Source: Pseudo-nitzschia pungens
Lineage: Eukaryota; Bacillariophyta; Bacillariophyceae; Bacillariales; Bacillariaceae
DNA: 64,000 nucleotides
Reading direction: 5' to 3'
NCBI GenBank assembly: GCA_037355855.1
Contig: CM074767.1
Coordinates: 1,240,001 to 1,304,000 of the forward strand
The notes under the pieces were generated by a model. That model searched no databases. It saw nothing but the letters and a program-made list of their open reading frames with translations, and had not been told where the DNA came from. Positions 1-9,849 of this stretch are shown here, piece by piece. Each line of letters begins with the position of its first letter. Within the stretch, counting starts at the first letter, position 1. A program made the position numbers and the translations under genes.

Positions 1-369
1 GAAAAGGTTGCCGACGAAGATTGCAACCCACTCTTCCAGCTTTCTTCGGCTCTATCGTCCTACCAGCGGGAAACCGCATCGGTTCGCATAGTTGATATCA
101 CAAAGTCGTCCAACACTGGCGAGACCCCGCGAATGCAACTCCGTGACACAATGATGAGGAAAGCGGCAGCCTCTGAGCAAGTCGACAAGGCCGCGGCGGC
201 TGCGCGGCAATGGTTGGAAAGTCGAGGAGCTGGAGTGCCAAAATTAGAAGTAGCGGCCAATCCAATTGTTGGACGAGTAAAGTTCGCTGGTCCTGAGCCT
301 ATTCGAACGATTCCAACATCGGCAACTGGAGAGGATCTATACCGTATTCAGCTCAATCTAGTGAAATAA
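1..369 (+). CDS. 3' end of an unrecognised gene (partial, 122 codons)
   Basis: The first reading frame is open from base 1 to a TAA at 367-369, giving the last 122 residues of a protein whose beginning lies left of the window. The segment is Ala-rich in its middle (an AAAAARQWLESRG stretch that looks helical) and ends in a short beta-like tail, RIQLNLVK. I recognise no domain, motif or targeting signal, so no function is proposed. It converges on the minus-strand peptidase gene, with only 136 bp between the two stop codons, which probably hold both 3' ends. The unbroken frame running into a stop supports real coding sequence. The ATG at 133 is internal and is probably not the start. Confidence 0.65.
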   Translation, partial: EKVADEDCNPLFQLSSALSSYQRETASVRIVDITKSSNTGETPRMQLRDTMMRKAAASEQVDKAAAAARQWLESRGAGVPKLEVAANPIVGRVKFAGPEPIRTIPTSATGEDLYRIQLNLVK

Positions 370-505
370 ACGCACTCTTTTCAGTAATTGAAATAGTTGA
401 AATATTTGTTGCAAGTTTTGATTAGCACTATCACTTCCATACAACATGTCTAATATACATAGAATAGTCTCAAACAAGACGCTCAATTTTCCCCTTCACT
501 CCTAC

Positions 506-2725
506 TCAGTCGGCCAACGCACATTTTCCAAAAAACCTGTAGCTGTTCTTGAAGAGCCATCGTCTGCTCTTTTTACAATAACCACTGGAGCAGTTTCCAT
601 TGATGCGACAAACTCTACCGTTTTTTCTACCCTTTCGTTCCTCTTCTGTTGTGGGAGGAAGAGTTGGCGAGGACGATTTAAAATAGGTGGGGAAAAAGGT
701 TGGTGTCCAAGTCGGAGAGTCTGTTGGAACAGATTCAACTTCCCCAACCCAGTAATTGAAGGTCATGACATCTCCCGACTCGCTAATGTCTGTGATGTGC
801 ACATTCGTGCGAACTATATTTCCGTCTTGATAAGAATCGGTGTTAGGGAATTGGCAGTCACTTTTTCGTTGGCAAGGGACTAGCTCGTTGACATCGGACG
901 CATGAAATAGATCTTCGTAGTCACCGGAATTGAATCCCATTTCCAAATCATAGTAGCCGTCGGCCTGAAGGAGTGCAATTGCGTAATGGTTTCCATTCTC
1001 AGGCCATCCCTCTTGCTCGGGATAACCCTCATCGCTCTGCCGAACAGAGACATCGTGCATGTCGTATGCACGCATCGATCCATAGTCGATGTGCCAAATA
1101 GCGAGTCCACCCTGTGGCAAATGCATATCGAAACCAATTGCTTGTCGGTTTTCAATCAGCAAAAATTCACCCTCTGGAAAGCCCTCCTTGATAATATAAA
1201 CTTGTGGGTGGGACGGAATTGGTTCTGCAGATGCCTGCACAATATTCTGTCCGACAGTAGGTTCAACGGGTATCACCCACCCCAGAATCATTTTGGCCCA
1301 AGCTGACATGAAGGGTGGGTGCAGCTGCTGACCGGTCGAGCCCCATGAATTTGCCATCAAGTCATAATTTCCCAGACCAACACTGCTCGAGTCGTAGTCG
1401 TAGAGATCTGGAAGGCCCAAAAAGTGGGCCATTTCGTGAGATATTACCCCGATCCTGCCAATCCGCGATCCATCCAGTCCCCATACGCCCGACGAGATGT
1501 GATAATTATCGACCTTCACATTTCGCCCCTTGCTGCTTTGGAAACTTTCGTCGTACAAAGTCCATTTGTGTGACCAAATCCGATGGACGTAGAACCTGCC
1601 ATAAGAATCGGTTCCGCCAACCTCGGCGGCGTATCCCGAGTGAATGAAGGTGATGGAATCGATGTAACCGTCTCCGTCCTCGTCGAAAAAGTCAAAATCA
1701 ACTTTGTTATGCTCGGTGTCACCATCATCGTTCGCGTCATTTTCTCCGGTTCTCTGCCCGTCCACATATTCGAGAGCATACCGAATTGCATCCTGGATAC
1801 GAGTTGTCGTTCCCATGTCCCCGTTCGAATAGTACTCTTCCGTGTTATCCATTGGGATCCAATCCGTCACGTACGAATTTACCTCGAGGTTACCATAGGA
1901 GTTTTGCAAAAAGACATCACGAACAGATCCGGTGGGACAAAGAACATGATCGGGGCCCACATTATTCATAAGGACTAGGTAATCTTCCCGGGTCGGGAGA
2001 ACTCGGTCTGCATGATCTGACCATCGAATGAGGAGGACAAGATTCCGGAGGCGCGACCTTGGAACATTTCCGGCTGCGCGTCTGTTCGCAAAAAATGGAG
2101 TGTCACCACTGGAAGAGTTAGCCTTGGTGGAAGCGCCATTTCTACCGCGAAGATTGCTTTCTCTTTCGGTGATATCCTTCTCGTGGTTGACATGGCGCTC
2201 ACCACAGATTTTGTACCGACAATCACGCTTGGTAGGGCGAATATTCTTGCGTCTCTTGAATGTAGAAGAAGTGACCTTTGTATTGGAAGTTGCCCTTAAA
2301 GGCGAGTGTGATCCCGAGTTCGATCCGAGGGAAGCGACCGAGTCGGAGTTTGAACTTGGTGGCAGCTTCTGATGGTCTCCTTCAAGAGGTACTGTTACTC
2401 CGTCTTCGTCATCCTCTCCACTGTCCGCGTTCGGCAACACTGTGCTTCCAACTGTTTGTGATGACGGCTTGAGACCACCATTTCCATCGGGTTGGGCATA
2501 GACAAAAAATCCTGTTGTGGGATCTTTCACGACGGTGTAATCGTCCTCGTCGGTCAACCAAGAATCATGAGGATCGCCATGGAGACGCAGGGTGACGAGC
2601 GTGCCATCTGGTTGGGCTTCGTGGAAGCTCCCCATTGGATTGGCTGGCATTCCATGGGTGGAATGTAGTGTGGCCAGCACTGTTAAAAGTGTGAAGAACA
2701 GGGAATGCATTTTGATCATCTTCAT
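506..2725 (-). CDS. Secreted M6-family (immune inhibitor A-like) zinc metallopeptidase
   Basis: A 739-residue protein. Residues 1-25 are a clear signal peptide ending in STHG. Residues about 27-85 resemble the propeptide of M6 peptidases (a QPDGT..LRLHGD..W..DEDDYTVVKD pattern). A Ser-rich, basic linker (about 95-215) leads into the catalytic domain. The zinc site is HEMAHFLGLPD at residues 430-440, with both His and Glu of HExxH present and the GxxD that marks M6 enzymes. A short Pro-Thr linker (SPTWTPTFFPT, about 655-695) precedes a Cys-rich tail with a CxxxGxCSSGYC pattern. The family digests extracellular proteins and is best known from bacteria, so secretion to the cell surface or medium is inferred. 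The start is the first ATG and is followed directly by the signal peptide. No break is seen. Confidence 0.9.
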   Translation of the reverse strand: MKMIKMHSLFFTLLTVLATLHSTHGMPANPMGSFHEAQPDGTLVTLRLHGDPHDSWLTDEDDYTVVKDPTTGFFVYAQPDGNGGLKPSSQTVGSTVLPNADSGEDDEDGVTVPLEGDHQKLPPSSNSDSVASLGSNSGSHSPLRATSNTKVTSSTFKRRKNIRPTKRDCRYKICGERHVNHEKDITERESNLRGRNGASTKANSSSGDTPFFANRRAAGNVPRSRLRNLVLLIRWSDHADRVLPTREDYLVLMNNVGPDHVLCPTGSVRDVFLQNSYGNLEVNSYVTDWIPMDNTEEYYSNGDMGTTTRIQDAIRYALEYVDGQRTGENDANDDGDTEHNKVDFDFFDEDGDGYIDSITFIHSGYAAEVGGTDSYGRFYVHRIWSHKWTLYDESFQSSKGRNVKVDNYHISSGVWGLDGSRIGRIGVISHEMAHFLGLPDLYDYDSSSVGLGNYDLMANSWGSTGQQLHPPFMSAWAKMILGWVIPVEPTVGQNIVQASAEPIPSHPQVYIIKEGFPEGEFLLIENRQAIGFDMHLPQGGLAIWHIDYGSMRAYDMHDVSVRQSDEGYPEQEGWPENGNHYAIALLQADGYYDLEMGFNSGDYEDLFHASDVNELVPCQRKSDCQFPNTDSYQDGNIVRTNVHITDISESGDVMTFNYWVGEVESVPTDSPTWTPTFFPTYFKSSSPTLPPTTEEERKGRKNGRVCRINGNCSSGYCKKSRRWLFKNSYRFFGKCALAD

Positions 2726-4609
2726 GGTCTTGGTGAATCGATACTAAATTCTGTAGCTTGAATGAGGTAGTAATTCTGATGTGATTGTCTAACCGTTTTT
2801 GATTGTTTGTTTGTATCGTTGACGAATAGAATTCTCTTCTTGGTAGAAGTTTTGAAGATTTTTTGTGACAGAGAGATGCATTCTCCTCGGCTTTAGAGCT
2901 TTCCATCATCACCATTCAGCATTCTGGTTCACAAACGTACCAGAAAATGGTTTTCATTATTTTTTTTTGAGTTTCTTTCTCGTCTCACGATGGACATCCA
3001 ATGCCATCACATCCGATTACGTCGAAGTACACCGTAACGAATACTTCAACCTGCTCATTTTTGGTTCGAAGGTTGGTTTTCTCATGGTCAAATTTGCATT
3101 GTGTCGATACCAAGATGGCTTGTGTTGTGTGGTGTCGTTGGTTATCGAAGAACAAGTTTTTTTCTTGAATCTCACTTCGAACACTAAAATCAGTGAGAGA
3201 ACCATTATCTCTCATCAATCAATAGGATTGATTCGAAAAACCTGGTGATGCGATGGGTCCGATAACGTAAGGTTACCGTACGGTACGGTACGAGTGAGTA
3301 ATATTAGTAGTAGAAGTACATCGTAAGGGTAATTACGTGCTACCGTACATACACATGTTTCGTGAATGGATCACGATTCACAATCACACATTTTTCTGAA
3401 ATTTAAAATTATTTGAACCAATCGCGCCGTTATCACCATGAAAGGAATTAGTACATGTACGTACAAGTACGTAGTAGTACAGTACTTCTATCTAGTCGTA
3501 GTTCTATTTTTCGAGAAACCAATACTGGTACCCGTACACGTAAGATTAGTCTACGACAGAAGATACCGTACAGTAAGATACAAGAGAGAATGGTGCGTAA
3601 TTGTAACGTTACAGGTAACAGTAATCTTACCAGTACCAGTACCAGTATAAATACCAGGAAAGAAAACGTATTGAGTGTGAAACAAATAATAATTAGAACA
3701 GGCTACACGACAGTTGACGTGTCTGTGGAATGGGACTGTATTACTAAGTACTTAGCACAATTGCTACCAGAGAGAGTCCTTGCATTACTGGTACTGTTAA
3801 TGTTACTACTATTGCTACTAGTGTACTACAAGTATGAAACTACTAAGTTTTGTGGCTTTGATTCCAACAATTAAGGTTGTATCATGCTATTAGAACAATC
3901 ATTGCTCTTACAAGCAACCTAAAGTGACCGAGAAAGCACGTGCATCCTTGGTATTTTAGCGCGAGTGAGGTCGTGCGTCTCATTTTTTGATATTAATCGT
4001 GCCCCAAGACCGTAAAAGTTTGTGGGAATGAGAACGGATAGATTTTGGGAGCTATGCAGGCGTGCCCAATTTGTCACCAAGTTTTTGTGACATCTAAGTA
4101 CCATCGGCAAATATTGGGCCCGACGGGCGGATGGAGTCTTATTACATCCTTCCATCCAATTTTCGTGGTTTCCACCACATAGGAAACGAAAGGACTTTTA
4201 CAATACCCGTAGGGGGGTACGAATATAGGAAGTTATCGCTCAGACGAAGTAAGAAAACTGTCGAGAAACCATTCGATTGTGTGAACGAACCAAGCCACAG
4301 GAACGAAAGAGGTTGCATACTCAAGGTCGGATTGCTCGCCATCGTTCGGCGACTCAATAGAATTCTGCTGCGTATTCACAGACGAGCCCAGAGTCGAGTT
4401 GGGAACGACTACAAGCTCAGACGCATTGCACATACCGGTAGGCTTGACCTTTTCCGACATCAGCACTAATTTTCAGAAAACCTTCTATGGCACATCGGAC
4501 ACTAGTCGACAAGAGGGGTTTGAATATCAAACCTAAAGGATAGAAAGACAAGGCCTGCAAAACAAGTTCCGAAACCAGGTCGTCCACTCTCTAGTTTGCG
4601 TCTGTAACC
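2726..4609. other. Intergenic spacer with GTAC-rich low-complexity DNA
   Basis: This lies between two divergently transcribed genes, so both promoters should be inside it. Bases 3255-3660 are rich in GTAC/CGTA words and include three copies of TACCAG near 3629-3646. Several short open frames on both strands overlap each other. One on the minus strand (4233-4460, 75 codons, ATG start, Ser/Asn/Glu-rich) has protein-like composition but no recognisable homology and no upstream or downstream exon I could join, so I do not call it a gene. Confidence 0.5.
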
Positions 4610-7600
4610 ATGAGGCGGCAGCAACGGCAAGGAGAATGGGTAGAGGAACCGGATGGAGGTAGCAGAAACCATGAACAAGACCGATGGCGGTCGCCGCCAC
4701 CAGATCGAGTCGCGGCCTCTCCTTTTTCAGACGACTTCTATCACGATTCCGATAGCAATTCCCAACACAGTTATAACTTTGATACTACCCCCTCCAAGTT
4801 GCGACGAAACAACAGCGACGAATCTGTAGACAGACACGGCAAATCATTTGGTGACGCCGAAGATTTGATCAACACAATGGCTGGTGGAATAGGCGGCGCG
4901 AGATACTATGAATCCTTTGTGATGGAATCTCCACCTCCAAGCAAGACAGCGCTGAAGGACATCAACGGAAATCTTCATCACAGGCACACCACCACCAACC
5001 ATCACAACAACACCCACATGACTCCCGGCTACGAACATGACCCGCGTTTCGAACACAACTTTTACGACGATGAATCACCCACGCATCGTCTGATGCGTCA
5101 ACGCCCCTTCCTTTCGCCCCACAAACAACATGCTATTCATCAACTACATGACAATCCGTATCATCCTCAGTCACTGAAATCACTTTTGACTTCTTTCCGT
5201 ACCACGCGAATGGTTCGATGGTGTTTCGCAGTCGTGCTGTCCTATTATCTGGTTGTGCTCTATCAATCAACGTCAGATTTGGGAAAGCAGTCTATAATTA
5301 ATGTTGATAGTCCCTACATGCCTGATACTATGTGGCACATTTATGACAATAATTGTAACTCTGGTTCGGGATACACTCGGGGGAAAGGCTGTTACCAGCC
5401 AACCCCGTCTTGGTATAAGGAACAAATGAAGCAGGCGGCGGATGCAAGGTCGAAAACGGAAGCAAGGAAACTCCAACGCCGCGATCGCACGAAATTGCCT
5501 TCGCTTTCGCGCTCTGCGACTCGGGAGAGCGGCGATTGGTATCGGATGGAGTCTCTCGAAGAGAAACTGAAAGCCAAGACTTCCACTTCCGTCGATGGCA
5601 ACGAGAACGTTAGCAAAGACGTCCATATGGACGATTCGGTCGCCGCTACCATTGACGATTTGTGCGGTCGCTCTGCTCAAAACAGCTCCTTGGTGTCCCC
5701 CCAATCGTATCCGGCGAGGGCAGCACTGAACAAAGATTCCAAGGTCATGATTACTGGTATCTTGAATCCCGTTGGATTTGCGTTGGCTTTGCGGCTAAAG
5801 CAACAATGCGGCGTCCAGAATGTTTGGGGAGTGGATGTCATGTACCCGAACACGGTTCTCAACCGGCTTATGGCCCAAGAACGCATGCTGCTTCTCAACT
5901 CAAATGCAAACGAGTTAGGGCTGACAAAACAAGTCATTTTGCCATACGTTGGACTCGATCCGAAATCGAAAAAGTCGTCTAGTAAGAGCGGTGAGGAGGC
6001 ACGAAAGTCGTCTTTAAAGGACGAAATGTCGTGGATGCAGGGTTTTGTACCGACTCATGTGGTTCATTTGGCATCGTACTCGATGGATGTCTACAGTGAT
6101 GCCCTTATCGATCCTGAGTGGAAAAACACCCATTCTCCATACATTCCCGATGATTACGCGGAAGTACGGTGGAATGACGAAAATCACGAGGACAACGAGC
6201 CGTACATGTTTCCTTTGCGTTCTGGAATGGTGGCCATGGAACAACTATTGCAAACAATTGCAAACTTTTCCGAGGAGAAACGACCACAGTTTATCTATGC
6301 AACAAACTCTCCCGGCGCTGCCGAGAATTCTCGTAGTAGTCACGGCAAAGTGTTCAACGCAATGAAACGAATAGACGAGTTGTTGGTTGATACCTATCAC
6401 ACTCGGCACGGACAAAAGCTACCATCGATCGGACTGCAGCTCCCGAATTCAATTTACGGTCCATGGGGACAAGCTGGATCAGTCATGCACGACATATTAG
6501 AACGTGCTGTAGAGGAGTACGGAGGAAAGCCAAAAAATAGTGTAGCAAACAGCGAAACAAAAAAGATCGGAGACAAAATGTTAGACCTGCTTTATATTGA
6601 TGATGCCGTGGATGCCATGATATCAGCGCTTCAGTATCGATCCAATTCCCCAATGACAGTTGTCGTTCCAGCGGAAAGCATGGCTTCGGCAGGATCTCTT
6701 TCGTCGGCTGTTCGTTCGCTTTTGAACGACGACAGCACAGGTAATAAGCTTTCAATCAGTGTCCAGAAAACAGATGCTGAAATGTTCAAAGGAGATTCTA
6801 TTATAATTCCGAAAACGCAACAGACTGCATTGAAAGATGGATTGGTGAAAACGATCGCCTGGCACAAAGATCGCTTAACCCCCTACGGGCCAGCTCCTAA
6901 TTTAGAGGAAGATGACGAAGCCCCAGCCGACAAAACGATGACTGAAACAGGAGACGAATTTTTGGAACGGCATGGCATGAGAACTTGTGGCCCAGACGAC
7001 ACAAGCTGTCACAAAAACAACGACTATCTACCCTGCAATTCTGAGTGTAACATTCATAAGCAATGTTTACCGAGCGTTTTTGATGATTTGCAGGAATTGC
7101 TATACGACGTATCGGAAGGTTGCGACATTGTCATGTACACTCAAATGTTAGGATCCAACGTTGCGGATGCGGAGCTGCATGCGGAATATATGGATGACAG
7201 TAATTTGGACGACGACGAATTGTTGGTCTGCAACTTTGCAATTGTCCCCCGAGAGTCTGATTTGGTATCTCTCGTGACCAACAAGGTCCCTGCGGAGCAG
7301 CTGTCCAAATTCGGTATTGAGAAAAACCCTGGCGATGGATCAATGAAGGACTTCAGGGAGAGAATGCTTGATGGTTTAAATGGACGGTTGTTATACAGAG
7401 GTTGGATCCTTGTTTGGATCAAAGATGGAATGCGAGAATTGAGTGTTCCGGATGCATCGTTGATGAAATTATCACCTTCAAAGTTCTTCCATCCAACTGT
7501 AAAGTATGGTCTCTTCGTGGAAGAAAATTTCAAGGTGTCACCCACTTTAGATGATGTTTTATTCTTGGTGCACGAAATGAACAGACAAAAGTTGTATGAC

Positions 7601-8446
7601 CGGAGCCTTAAAAAGGAGGAGCAAATAGAGACTCCGAATGGTCCGATCATGAAAAAGGTAAAATATCGCATCCCAGAAGAACCGGCGAGACGCGCAGCTA
7701 TATTATTCGCTCCTCTCCGCTACCCAAATATTGATGATCCCATTGTCGAGCAGTACCGTGAGGGCCGCCGAACGTTGACAATACATCATGCCTCGAAGTT
7801 TATGGGTTACGAAGTAGGTTACCAACCAGGCATGAAAGAATCGCCTTCTCTCAGACGTCAAAGGGAATTCTATGAGCGCATCCCCACCTACATCAACAGA
7901 AACACAGAGCTTAGATCAAATTCTGAGCCATGGTATCGGTACTCCATGAGACACTGGGTCCGATCGCGGTGGGTGCTGCATGATTTTACGCTGGAAGATT
8001 CTCGTTTGCTACGATGTGATTGGTACCAAGAACACGTCCAATGGGGTAATGATCTCGATCAATTTTCTTTCGCCAAGGTCATGGCAATTCGTGATCTAAA
8101 GCGTCGTATAGCGCATCAAGAACCCGATGACCACATTAAATCATTCATTGAGATGCATCCCGAGCTTCATGATCTAACTGATTCGTATGAGTGGCATTCT
8201 ATGGAGACTGAAGTTAACAAGCTGTATCGCGAACCTATCAATTGGGATTCGCAACCTCCTCCATCCACACAAGTGACAACTGACGCAACCGGGAAAAATG
8301 AAGAAGAGGATGAGTTGGCAGAGAAGGACACACCACTCTATGTTCGAATCATGTCAGAAAGAGTCATGGCAATATCGAGGAAAGTGTGGGCCAAAATGAG
8401 AAAGAAACGCGCTAAAGCGAAGAAGGAAGGGTTAAAAGCAAAGTAA
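4610..8446 (+). CDS. Type II membrane protein: degenerate NAD-epimerase-like domain fused to a large unknown domain
   Basis: A 1,278-residue protein. A polar, His/Asn-rich cytosolic tail (1-203) leads to one membrane segment at about 204-222, the layout of a Golgi type II protein. Residues about 378-760 follow the extended SDR fold of UDP-sugar epimerases such as UDP-glucuronate 4-epimerase (LPNSIYGPWG and DLLYIDDAVDAM are typical). The key sites are altered. The glycine loop reads G383-I-L-N-P-V-G389 instead of GxxGxxG, and the catalytic YxxxK reads F582-N-A-M-K586, so Tyr is replaced by Phe. A Cys cluster (about 793-822) starts a C-terminal half of about 480 residues that I do not recognise; it has many Trp and Tyr and ends in a Lys-rich tail. 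A role in cell-surface sugar metabolism is inferred from fold and topology only; it may be a non-catalytic partner. It is a single exon with ATG in good context. Confidence 0.75.
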   Translation: MRRQQRQGEWVEEPDGGSRNHEQDRWRSPPPDRVAASPFSDDFYHDSDSNSQHSYNFDTTPSKLRRNNSDESVDRHGKSFGDAEDLINTMAGGIGGARYYESFVMESPPPSKTALKDINGNLHHRHTTTNHHNNTHMTPGYEHDPRFEHNFYDDESPTHRLMRQRPFLSPHKQHAIHQLHDNPYHPQSLKSLLTSFRTTRMVRWCFAVVLSYYLVVLYQSTSDLGKQSIINVDSPYMPDTMWHIYDNNCNSGSGYTRGKGCYQPTPSWYKEQMKQAADARSKTEARKLQRRDRTKLPSLSRSATRESGDWYRMESLEEKLKAKTSTSVDGNENVSKDVHMDDSVAATIDDLCGRSAQNSSLVSPQSYPARAALNKDSKVMITGILNPVGFALALRLKQQCGVQNVWGVDVMYPNTVLNRLMAQERMLLLNSNANELGLTKQVILPYVGLDPKSKKSSSKSGEEARKSSLKDEMSWMQGFVPTHVVHLASYSMDVYSDALIDPEWKNTHSPYIPDDYAEVRWNDENHEDNEPYMFPLRSGMVAMEQLLQTIANFSEEKRPQFIYATNSPGAAENSRSSHGKVFNAMKRIDELLVDTYHTRHGQKLPSIGLQLPNSIYGPWGQAGSVMHDILERAVEEYGGKPKNSVANSETKKIGDKMLDLLYIDDAVDAMISALQYRSNSPMTVVVPAESMASAGSLSSAVRSLLNDDSTGNKLSISVQKTDAEMFKGDSIIIPKTQQTALKDGLVKTIAWHKDRLTPYGPAPNLEEDDEAPADKTMTETGDEFLERHGMRTCGPDDTSCHKNNDYLPCNSECNIHKQCLPSVFDDLQELLYDVSEGCDIVMYTQMLGSNVADAELHAEYMDDSNLDDDELLVCNFAIVPRESDLVSLVTNKVPAEQLSKFGIEKNPGDGSMKDFRERMLDGLNGRLLYRGWILVWIKDGMRELSVPDASLMKLSPSKFFHPTVKYGLFVEENFKVSPTLDDVLFLVHEMNRQKLYDRSLKKEEQIETPNGPIMKKVKYRIPEEPARRAAILFAPLRYPNIDDPIVEQYREGRRTLTIHHASKFMGYEVGYQPGMKESPSLRRQREFYERIPTYINRNTELRSNSEPWYRYSMRHWVRSRWVLHDFTLEDSRLLRCDWYQEHVQWGNDLDQFSFAKVMAIRDLKRRIAHQEPDDHIKSFIEMHPELHDLTDSYEWHSMETEVNKLYREPINWDSQPPPSTQVTTDATGKNEEEDELAEKDTPLYVRIMSERVMAISRKVWAKMRKKRAKAKKEGLKAK

Positions 8447-9849
8447 GAATACAAACACTGTACAGTATCAATAATACAATGAAGAACATAAAAGATAGAA
8501 AAGATGATGAACTACTTGTGTAATACTTTCGTGGTTGTAGGCCACAAATTTTCGTTCAACAACGAGCTCCAAGTTTTGCGAGTACGGTAGCCATCGTGAC
8601 TTCGTAGTTGCACTGTAATATGGTAGTCTCTATCTGCGTGAACAATGATGTACTCATCTATGCAACGAAACACGATTCTCCAACGTACATGGTCTCTATT
8701 GCAGACATTTGTTCGATCGTACTTCCTGCTAATAACTGCATGCATTTACGAAGTATAATTTTATCAAAAATTTCGTTGCATTTGAAGACATGGAAACTTT
8801 GATGTGGTCCCATCCAGGCTAGTAGTTCCCTTGTAGGATTTTCACTGCCACAAGTTGAGTAGGAATCACATTAGAGCGACAGAGTCAATCATTATGCTGG
8901 ATTGCATGCTCAGCATCTAGCTGGCTTGTAGTAGTGGCAAGAAGTAGATCAATAATACTGCAATGTGAGGACAAATGGTTGATACGAATGCAGCTCGATA
9001 TGATATTGGGTATCGTCCTTTTGTTAAAATAACAGTGCTGTAATAAGAGTAAGCGAGCTAAATTTGAAGGCATCAGAAATCTAGTTTGGTTGCAATAGGA
9101 CACTGTTGCCTTTTCGAACACCACACAAACCAAACATGATGTCCATACATATTTCAAGCACAAGTTGTTCCTCCTGCTGACTTCTGGCTTGAATTTTCTC
9201 AGTTGTTTTCTTCTCCAAACTAACTTTTTACGTCGGAGATACACAAATGGTGAGAACAATTTTCCGTATTATTACATCTTAGGTTTCCACAATCCAAATC
9301 AATAAGTGTCAGGGGAGTGGACTAGCGTACGTCATGTTTCTTACAAGGACCTGAATGTGGTTCTTAATGCAGCATGGCGTTCTTCTCGTACACACAAATG
9401 GAAACGAAAGATGTTGGTATTACAGCAACATGATTCAGGATTCGAAATTGCACAGTACATTCGGAAAAAAACAAGTGGACACCATGGAAATTTCTCAATT
9501 CCATCGAAGATCTGGCATGATAACCAGTGATGAAATGCAAAGAAATGGATCGAAGCTTTGAATTAGACGCATGAAGCTTGATGATTTCACAGTAAATGAT
9601 CGAACAACTGCACTAACTACTCCCGGTGTATATCCAACACAATCTCTCGAAACTGCTTCGATTACACCTCAATGTACTAGTTCGCAAATGTGAAACGATC
9701 CGGAGGTTTTTGTTTCCTCTCCGACAGTACAACAAGATGGTAACAATTTTGCATGCGTCGTTGATTTAGTTCATAGTTTTTCGCACTACATTAGCACTTC
9801 TGTAGTGAGGATGATGTTTTCATAGTCTTGAATGAACCACCCTGCTCAC
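8447..9849. other. Intergenic spacer between convergent genes
   Basis: About 1.4 kb holding the 3' ends of two convergent genes. I see only short mutually overlapping open frames, the longest being 124 codons on the minus strand at 8885-9259 with no recognisable content. I see no repeat, RNA gene or mobile element. Confidence 0.5.

Noticed and set aside
446..2472. Several plus-strand open frames of 60-145 codons
   Set aside because: All lie opposite the M6 peptidase, whose zinc site, signal peptide and family motifs establish the minus strand as coding.
3438..3874. Overlapping plus-strand open frames of 70 and 139 codons
   Set aside because: They lie in GTAC-rich low-complexity DNA, two frames are open at once, and no recognisable domain is present.
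8885..9259. A 124-codon minus-strand frame in the spacer before the PP2C gene
   Set aside because: No recognisable content, no family features, and an AT-rich composition like the surrounding spacer.
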